A stretch of 64,000 nt of DNA. Source: Chamaecrista fasciculata (Eukaryota; Streptophyta; Magnoliopsida; Fabales; Fabaceae). Below the pieces are notes generated by a model. That model had not been told where the DNA came from. It saw only the letters and a list, made by a program, of their open reading frames with translations, and made no database searches. Made by a program: the position numbers and the translations under genes. The stretch covers positions 100,900 to 164,899 of the forward strand of contig QANZ01046675.1 in assembly GCA_003254925.1 (NCBI GenBank). The letters are read 5' to 3'. Shown in pieces: positions 56,690 to 64,000 of the stretch (position 1 is its first letter; every line of letters starts with the position of its first letter).

Positions 56690-59600
56690 CATGTATCATG
56701 GATTAATTGAAATAGGAGAAAATTTATAATTTCGCTATGAAATTTAAATTTATATTAAATCAATTAATTAGTTTTTTTTTTTTTGGCCTGAATTAATTAG
56801 TTCTTAAATATCCAAAATTTATTGTTTGGCCTTTTGGGCCTCTTTCTTTTACCATAAAAAATATCCAAAATTTGAGGTAGGGACACTTTGGATATGTATC
56901 TGAATTTCACATTTGTACGATACTTATATGATATATATTCAAAAATTTTATAATATATAATCATTTTTTATATGATATATATTATAAATAGATATTGTAA
57001 ATTTTAAAATTTTTATAAGAATTTATGAATTTTTAATTGTTTATGAATAAATACATGTCATATCGTATCATATAATTTTAAAAATTTAATGTGTTGGTGT
57101 GTTTGTGTTCATGTTGTGTCTCTATCCATATCAGTATTCATGCTTCATATATCAAAATATGTAATTTGGTCCCTGAAATATTTCAATTATCAACTATTTG
57201 GTCCTTAGTGATGCTTTGATATCTGAATTTGAATTGATTTTATATTTTTTAATCCCTGAATTTATTCTAAACTTATACTTTTTTGTCTTTGAAATTGTAT
57301 TAAGTTTTTTATTTTTTTAGTCCCCAAAAACCAAATCGTAACAATTGCAATAATTCAAGAATTGAGTATTAAATAGTATAGTATGATTACTTAAGAAATG
57401 ATTAGTTAACTCGATATAAATTCAGAGATCTAATAATAAATTTTCTCTCGAAATAGACCTCTTATAAGTGTAGTTTGTTGTCAAACAAAAAAATACAAAT
57501 CTTTTTTGGCAGTCACAAATTATGAATAAATTTGTAATTAATTTTTATTTCTCTCTATGTCAACTTAGTATGATGACACATATAAAAGAAATTGTTAAGG
57601 TCAGTTATCAAATTTAGAGAAAATGAAAAAAAGAACTAAACAAAATTACATTTTAAATTAACAGTGAAACAATTTGAAAGTTTTGCGGATCAAAATAAAA
57701 TAAAAGTAAGTTTGAAAACCAAAACACATTATTCACCTTATAATTTGTGATAATGTTTATGAAATCTTCGTCCCTGCTCCAAGTCATCAACGTACCATGC
57801 AAGGGTTAGTCTAGTCGTGGGGGAAGCTCCCACGAGGAGACTCTAATGCCTAAGTCAATATCAAGTTTATGAGGATATATGAGAGGTAAATGAAGATTAA
57901 GGTTAGGTCATACCTGAAAGAGAGATATATATAGAACCCTTGAAGAGTACAAAGTAATTTGGTTTGGGTTCAAACCAATATATTTGGTAGAAGGGGGTTA
58001 GACTGATCCAAAGATAAAGAGTCGGTCTGACCATACTTTATCAATTTGATAATTAATATAGAATTTGATCTCTTATATATATATATATATATATATGAAT
58101 ATCTCACAATACATCAAATAAGATTATTTTTATTAAAAGATACCCTTTAAAAGAATGAGATATTTATTCCACTTAATATAGGTGATAGATTAATATGGAG
58201 TGGACCTTTCAAATAAATGGACATGAAGGGCCTTGAAAGGTGGACTATCTAGGCCGGCTCCATAGTACTATGTGGATTAGCCATTAATTAGCACTTAATT
58301 TGGTTGAGATTAATTGGATGATGGGAAATAGCTAGAGAATAACAAAAATAGTTATTGAATGATAATGAATATATAAGTGATATTGAGATAGGATAATTAA
58401 ACATACTACTCACTATTTTATATCATCAGTGTGGCTTCCTACACATGTCATATACACAAGTGATATTGAGAGAGGATAAACAATTAAACACTTACTTTAG
58501 AGCGCGGAAGTTAAGTATCTGAATCTTGAAAATTACTTAAGCATTGGCATTACTCATTAGTGCTGTAATTGGACCAATCAATAACTTGTCAGACTCTACT
58601 ATTTAATTTTATTTAAAAACGAATACAAATGTTTGTCTAATCAAGGACTATTTTGCATTTATGAAATAATATGGGGTACATTAAATGAATTTTGAAAAGA
58701 TAAAAAGTAAATACTAAATAGAAAAATTATCAATATTAGTTAAATGTTTTGTCTGTTTTAGGTTTATATAAGGGCAAAAAATACTCCCATTTGGTGTAGT
58801 TTTTCTTTTGCCCCACAAGTATCTTTTACTCGAAGCGATATTTTGTTTGACATATTGTTAAGTATGTGGATACATCTTTCAGGCCAAAAAAAAAAATAAA
58901 TAAATCGAAATGTATAGTTGAATCAATAAAATATCAAAATGATATATTTTTAGTTCTTGAAAGATTAATTAGTATATTATTTTAATTTTTTAGGGACTAA
59001 ATTGTATATTTTTACTTTTTAAGAATTGAGTTATCAATTTAGTAATCTTTCAGGACTAAATTGCTAGTTTACACTAACAATAAGCTCCTTTAAAAAAAAA
59101 GTGACGTGATATTTATTTATTTGTAAGATGTTGCAGACAGCATATGCATGCATGCATGCATGCATGAATGATGATGGCTTGATGATAGATGTTTCTGAAT
59201 GGGAGAACTGAGCATGCTAAATGCATAGAAAAGATGCTCTTTTCCTTGACCCACGCATGCTCCAAATAAAAATTTTGTCTACTCTCTGTTTGTTGGTGGA
59301 AAAGTATATCTATATATATATATATATATTATTGTTTATTAATTTAGATTCTACTGTGTTATGCACTCGAGTTCTCGACTCTTATTAATAAGAGAGCCTC
59401 TTAATAAAAAAAATTGCATTAAATAATATCAAGTCTGTTGATTATTATATTATACATCATCTTTGTAAATGCACATATCATCATCACCATCATCTTCATC
59501 CATCCTCGTCCTCATCCACAATATAATTAAGTGGCTATTATATATAGTGAATTAGTGATATATATAAGCGATGTATATATATATATATATATACATGATC

Positions 59601-59792
59601 GACACTAATAAGGTCCTCCTACCTAAGCCTGCCTTTAATTTTAATTTGCACTTTCATCAACTTTATTTCTCTCGCGCGCCGCAGATTGCGGGGATTCACA
59701 TAAACTTTACTTTCATATTTCAAACGCAATGGAACAATCTACGCATGCACCGATCCAATTTAAAATCTTCATACAGAGAGGGAGAGGAAGAG
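56690..59792. other. Intergenic, repeat-rich, no gene seen
   Basis: Contains decayed 'TTTGGTCC' elements (about 57165-57735), a phrase GGGGGAAGCTCCCACGAGGA near 57820 that recalls dispersed plant repeats, AT microsatellites at about 58075-58096, 59311-59329 and 59573-59593, and a TGCA repeat at 59145. No coding frame recognised. Confidence 0.4.
59145..59166. repeat. Tandem RY-type motif (TGCATG)n
   Basis: Twenty-two bases of perfect (TGCA) tetranucleotide repeat, giving five overlapping CATGCA/TGCATG cores, the RY motif bound by B3-domain regulators of seed genes. It may equally be a chance microsatellite; 1.3 kb from the nearest gene start. Confidence 0.6.
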
Positions 59793-60027
59793 AAAATGAG
59801 ATGATATTGTGAATGAGAGGATTTTGCTTAATATTATTATTTTTATTAGAATATAGATAATTATAAGTGTATGAGTAGGGATTGTTTAGTAATTGTAAGA
59901 AAAAATAGATGATGTGAATAAGATGATGATGTAGATAAGAGTCACACAAACATCGATATATACTGTTTATTCAATTCTAAAATAATGCTGAGATGCGATG
60001 AGGTTTTTTGTGCTTCCAAACAGGCCC
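59793..60027. mobile_element. 3' part of a GGGCCTGTTTGG-ended element
   Basis: Matches the right end of the element at 4250-5840 (TAATTATA.GT.TATGAGTAGGGAT, AGATGATG.GTGAAT), and ends CCAAACAGGCCC followed by TTA, as expected for a PIF/Harbinger target. The left end was not found, so this is a truncated copy. Confidence 0.5.
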
Positions 60028-60369
60028 TTAATCACTAGCTCACTGCCCCACCCACCACACCTCTGGCCTCACTAAACTAAGAAATTCCTAAAATTTTCTT
60101 CTGTATAACATGATTTTGATCTTTATAGCAAATTGAAATAGGCTTGGATAATGTATGTATAGAGCTTTTTCTTTAGTGTGAAAAAGATAAATCTAGCATT
60201 GTGATCCCAGAATCTCCTAATCATTGTGATCGTAAACGGGCGTGGCTGGCTGTGTGGGGAACCCACAAGCAGAAAGCGATCTCTGCAAATCATTACTATC
60301 GCCATATCATCATTTGATTTCCGTTTAACCTTTCTTTCTTTTTTTTTCTTCCCTCTTTGTTATTAGATC

Positions 60370-60377
60370 TATAAATA
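60370..60377 (+). promoter_or_regulatory. TATA box of the DUF1295 gene
   Basis: TATAAATA 67 bp upstream of the chosen ATG at 60444, predicting a leader of about 40-45 nt. Well-formed and correctly spaced. Confidence 0.65.
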
Positions 60378-60443
60378 AATCCCCACAAAACAACCAAGTT
60401 TCAATGTATATCTGAGCTTATGATCAATCAACGAAATCGCACC

Positions 60444-62401
60444 ATGGGAGGCAGTAGTAATCTGAAGAACGCTCTAATTGCATTCTTGATTCCTCTTCCC
60501 TCTGTGCTCTTCTATCTCTCATTCCTCAATAATTACGAATCAGCGATTCGCAATCGCAATGATAATTCCGATGATGAACCCTATTTTCTCTGGACTTGGT
60601 GCTATCACCATCCTCTGTTATTAGCTAACCTTCTCTTCTTCCTCAACGTCAATGTCCTCTTCTGGATCATCGGCCTCATCCAATCTTGCCACTGGGTCAG
60701 TATTGGTTGAAATTTCATTTCGGTCCCTGATTTTTATGGAATTTGACTTTGTTGTTGTTGTTGTTGTGGTTACTGATGGTGCAGATGATTGACCCGTATT
60801 GGACGGTAATACCATTGATGCTTCTTCATTACTACGCGACTCATCCTTTGGCTCAGTATGATTCGGGGAGATCGAGGATCGTCATTTTCTTGACGTGGGT
60901 TTGGAGTATTAGGCTGAGCCATAACTATTTCAGGCGAGAGAAGTGGCAATGGGGTGTTAGAGAGGATTGGCGATTCTCAGATTTGAGCCAACAGTATGGG
61001 AAGCATTGGTGGTGGGCTTCTTTCTTCGCCGTATACGTCTCTCAACAGGTCAGAATTTCATGGTTTCTTTCCTTTTGCATTTCTCAGTGTTGAAGTATGT
61101 TGTGAAAGAAAGAAAGAACCCCCTTAACCTGTTTGATAAAATGCCTGTTTAACCTAAGAAGCTCAGGCATATATACAAGACACAACAAGGCAAAAGCATT
61201 TTTTCGTCCTCAATTTTTACATCGATTTTCAATTTTGTCCCTTAAGTTTGTTTATTGTCAATTTTGTCTCTACAGTCTCACATTTTAGTCGATTTTATTC
61301 TTGTCCTAATCTCATCCAATGAGTTAATGCAAAACTCAATGTGCTTTTCAATTTGAATCAAGCTTTAATTTTTATTTTCCAACAATTTTACATTACATGT
61401 CATGAGCCACATGGATTTTTCCCGTCAATTCATTGGATACATTGGATATAGTTATAGCAAAAGATAAAATTGATCAAAATGTGAAATTTTGGGGATGAAA
61501 TTGAAAATTAATGTGAAGTTTAAGGACTAATAAAATACTTTTGCCAAAAAATATATCATTCACTGTATGGTTCCATTTTTGAAATGTTGGTGCTTCACAC
61601 CTGTTTGGTAAATTGCTTGTTCTAAGAAGCACTGTTATTGACAAAGATACAGGAGACAACAAGGTATTCAGTGCTTAAATGCATTTTCAAATAACAATAT
61701 ACAGCTACGTTTCTGAGATATTAATGCTTCATACTTCTTAAATATAGCTTTTTTGACTAAAAAGTAGTAAGTAGTACATGACAATATACATAATGTTTAA
61801 ATATAATTTGGAAGTGTTGTATTATATTTATATCTGATCTTGAGTTTACTCAATACAACTCTGTTTTTCAAATATCAGTGTTTAATACATGTTTGGTTCA
61901 AATGCTTTTCCAAATTTGCAGGTGTTTCTAATTGGCTTATCTCTTCCACTCTATGTTGTTCACTCAGTGAACCAGCCTTTGAGCATCTGGGACTTGGTAG
62001 CCATAGCTGTCTGTGTTTCTGGCATTGTCATAGCATACTTCGCCGATACTCAGCTCTATGACTTTGTAACTAGAAACGACAAGCTGAAAGGGCTCGGTAA
62101 GCCCGCAGTCCCGGTGCTCGATTACGGTTTATGGCATTATTCCCGGCATCCGAATTACTTCGGAGAGCAGCTATGGTGGTGGGGACTAGTGATATTTTCT
62201 TGGAACCTTGGACAAGGATGGACACTTATTGGGGCATTAGTGAACACCATGTGTTTGGCTTATGTGACTAAGCTTGTAGAAGAACGAATGGTGAAGCAAA
62301 GCAATAGAGCAGAAGCATTTAGGCTGTATCAGAGGACAACTTCGGTATGGATTCCTTGGTTTAAGTCTTCTCCTTTAGGAGTAAAAGATAAGAACTCTTG
62401 A
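60444..62401 (+). CDS. DUF1295 / steroid 5-alpha-reductase-like membrane protein
   Basis: Multi-pass membrane protein of the DUF1295 family, related to the C-terminal domain of steroid reductases and isoprenylcysteine methyltransferases; the plant substrate is unknown. Exons 60444-60695, 60785-61048, 61922-62401, GT-AG, phase 0 throughout; 996 nt, 331 aa. The start was chosen at 60444 (CGCACCATGGG, near-ideal context); an in-frame ATG at 60420 would add eight residues. Hydrophobic helices near residues 8-26, 44-62 and 88-100, and several in exons 2-3. The signature LWHYSRHPNYFGE (242-254), with its conserved HPNYxGE cofactor-binding type motif, is intact, followed by WWWGLVIFS and an EERM segment near residue 295. 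Intron 2 (61049-61921) carries a MITE. Divergent from the phosphoesterase gene across 4.5 kb. Confidence 0.92.
61199..61545. mobile_element. Mutator-like MITE in intron 2 of the DUF1295 gene
   Basis: GGCAAAAGCATTTTTTCGTCC at left; ACTAATAAAATACTTTTGCC at right. It shares the family interior (TCACATTTTAGTCGATTTTAT) with 18720-19036 and 29952-30330. The flanking duplication has decayed. Confidence 0.7.
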
Positions 62402-63215
62402 AGTTTTTCACTTCTCTTTTTGCTGCAGTTTAGTTTGTTAGTTATAATTGTACAAGCATCATCTTGGTATCTTTTGAGTTTTTTGCCTCGTTTTTTTCTT
62501 TTGGTCGTTTATCTGATCTGAGGAAGTTCTGAGTTGTATCGTCTCTAGCTACTTAGATAATTGTGAGAGTGTATAAAATCTAGGTGCATCTGCTGCATAA
62601 TTTCTAAAATTATATGGGCATATGTAAAATCTTGAGTCTAGTATTTCAGCGTTAAAATGATAGTAGTTGATTTGCCACCTTAATGGTCACTGTAGACTTC
62701 TTCCTGGGCTTATTAAATCCTAAAATCATACAGATTTTAAAAAGAAAAAAAAGGATGGCAAAGGGCGTGTTTGATTCTATTTTTGAAAAACAGTTTTCTG
62801 TTTTAAGAAACAAAGAAGTACATTGTTTTTTGTTTTCGAAACCAATAAACTATTTTGAGAAACAAAATCAAACACCCCCTGTTTTTCTTGTCTCCAAAAT
62901 TTTTTATTTTGTCTCTAAAATTTGTTTACCATCAATTTTATAATTGAAATTTCACATTTTGATTGATTTTAATATTTTATTCATTGTTCTTATTCCATCA
63001 AATGAATTATCGATAGATTTCGCATGATTTTTCAACTAAGTCTGGATTTTTTATGGTCATTGTTTTTTTTTCTCAACTAAATTGAAAGAGAATAAATTTT
63101 GAAGATAAAACTAAAAATTAATATAAAATTTGAGAACGAAAATGATATTTTTGCCGTAAAGAAAAAGTGAATTAATCATTAAATGGGTTATCATTTTGTC
63201 ATGCTTTTACATGGT
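62402..63215. other. 3' flank of the DUF1295 gene, no further gene
   Basis: Probable 3' UTR (to about 62600), then a small MITE (62763-62879) and a decayed element (about 62885-63160) with the phrase TTTCACATTTTGATTGATTTT of the GGCAAAA family. No coding sequence recognised. Confidence 0.45.
62763..62879. mobile_element. 117-bp MITE with GGGCGTGTTTGATT termini, second copy
   Basis: GGGCGTGTTTGATTCTATTTT at left and CAAAATCAAACACCCCC at right. Same length (117 vs 118 bp) and layout as 29440-29557, with about 75-80% similarity by eye. Confidence 0.7.
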
Positions 63216-63678
63216 GGACATTGATAGCCAGAGAACATCCAAATTCTTAATCTTGATGTAGGGACATCATATGTGACCACCATGAAGGAGAAAGCTTTAT
63301 GTTATGTTCGGAGTTTGGATGATATAATTTAGGCTTAAGTGTAATTTTGGTCCCTTAACTTTCGCAAAGGTCTCAATTTGGTCCATTAATGTGTCTAATT
63401 TTTATCTATAAAATGGGTTATCATAATAAGGAAGCTTTCAATTACATAATATTGGGATATTATAATTTGGTACCGTGTGGTATAAGAAAGCATGACAAAG
63501 TGGGTTATGGGACCAAATTGAGACCTTTGCGAAAGTTAAGCATCCAAAATTGCACTTAAGCCTAAATTATATCATCCAAACTCCGAACACAACATAAAGC
63601 TTTCTCCTTCATGGTGGTCACATATGATGTCCCTACATCAAGATTAAGAATTTGGATGTTCTCTGGCTATCAATGGCC
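63216..63678. mobile_element. Hairpin element with 166-bp, about 97% identical inverted arms
   Basis: Arms 63219-63384 and 63510-63675 are reverse complements without gaps and with five mismatches. The loop is 125 bp. Outer ends read GGACATTG...CAATGGCC. The inner part of each arm (from 63332) contains a GGCTTAAGTG...TTTGGTCC MITE terminus. A 38-bp direct repeat (GGTTATCATAATAAGG...) occurs in the loop at 63416-63453 and just outside the right arm at 63686-63723. No target duplication was found. A transcript would form an almost perfect duplex. Confidence 0.85.
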
Positions 63679-63723
63679 AATTAGTGGTTATCATAATAAG
63701 GAAGCTTTCAATTACATAATATT

Positions 63724-64000
63724 ATAATTTGAGACTCAAACACTTTGGTAGTAGATGTTCTCTGTCTATAAAAAAATGTCGTTGCACGCGTTATTTATCG
63801 TATAACAAAAGAAATATATATTTCACTGTCTAATTTTTATGAACTAGTTTGAATTTGGGTAGGGACTATAAATTTTACAATTTTATGTAAGTCATTGTGT
63901 AATGCAATTATGCTCTCTATCTTCAAACACTAAACCCTAAACCCTTGGAGTAAATTGCACTGTTATTCTTTATTTAGGACTGTTTTGCAATAATTTTACC
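63724..64000. other. Right edge of window, nothing recognised
   Basis: AT-rich sequence with no gene or intact repeat that I can support. Confidence 0.4.

Noticed and set aside
57798..57960. Possible LTR (GGGGGAAGCTCCCACGAGGA, downstream TATATATA)
   Set aside because: The phrase recalls dispersed plant repeats, but no TG...CA ends, duplication or partner could be found.
60621..60815. Thr-rich minus-strand frame
   Set aside because: Shadow of the DUF1295 exon 1 and its intron; composition comes from a GTT repeat in the intron.

Overview
This window is nuclear DNA from a flowering plant, most likely a rosid-type eudicot. The species cannot be fixed from the sequence alone. Evidence: AT-rich DNA, intron-rich genes with plant-style splice sites, plant-only families (STRUBBELIG-family receptor kinase, P3A plasma-membrane-type H+-ATPase, RTFL/DVL small peptide), angiosperm Au SINEs, and dense non-autonomous DNA transposons. 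Two short N runs sit in homopolymers.

Gene layout, left to right. (1) RPT1, 26S proteasome ATPase, + strand, 5' end outside the window, last visible coding base 2887. (2) A STRUBBELIG-RECEPTOR FAMILY 6/7-like receptor kinase, - strand, 6848-12856, 16 coding exons, 723 aa, with an atypical catalytic core. (3) A small secreted Pro/Ile-rich wall-type protein, - strand, 22205-22537. (4) A P3A H+-ATPase of the AHA10/TT13/PH5 type, - strand, 23456-36091, 21 coding exons, 949 aa. Its introns are swollen by transposons and one is a GC-AG intron. (5) A 59-residue RTFL/DVL peptide gene, + strand, 46822-47001. (6) A Cdc1/PGAP5-like metallophosphoesterase, - strand, 49846-55893, 13 exons, 541 aa. (7) A DUF1295/steroid-reductase-like membrane protein, + strand, 60444-62401, 3 exons, 331 aa. 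I derived all exon models by hand from reading frame, splice dinucleotides and family conservation; their lengths match the known family lengths.

The rest is mostly transposon debris. The dominant class is short elements that begin with GG and end with CC, carry long inverted termini with a 'TTTGGTCC' phrase, and in several cases have perfect 9-10 bp target duplications (Mutator-like MITEs). There is also a hAT MITE with a perfect 8-bp duplication, a PIF/Harbinger-like element family, a solo LTR, and at least eight SINE copies from three or more tRNA-derived families, most with clear target duplications. Several elements are nested, so relative insertion order can be read.

The genes are unrelated housekeeping, signalling and transport genes and do not form a pathway or operon. 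The points most worth follow-up are the RTFL peptide gene, the GC-AG intron with a SINE 13 bp from its donor, the 166-bp near-perfect hairpin at 63.2-63.7 kb, and a roughly 110-bp module recurring inside several Mutator-like elements.
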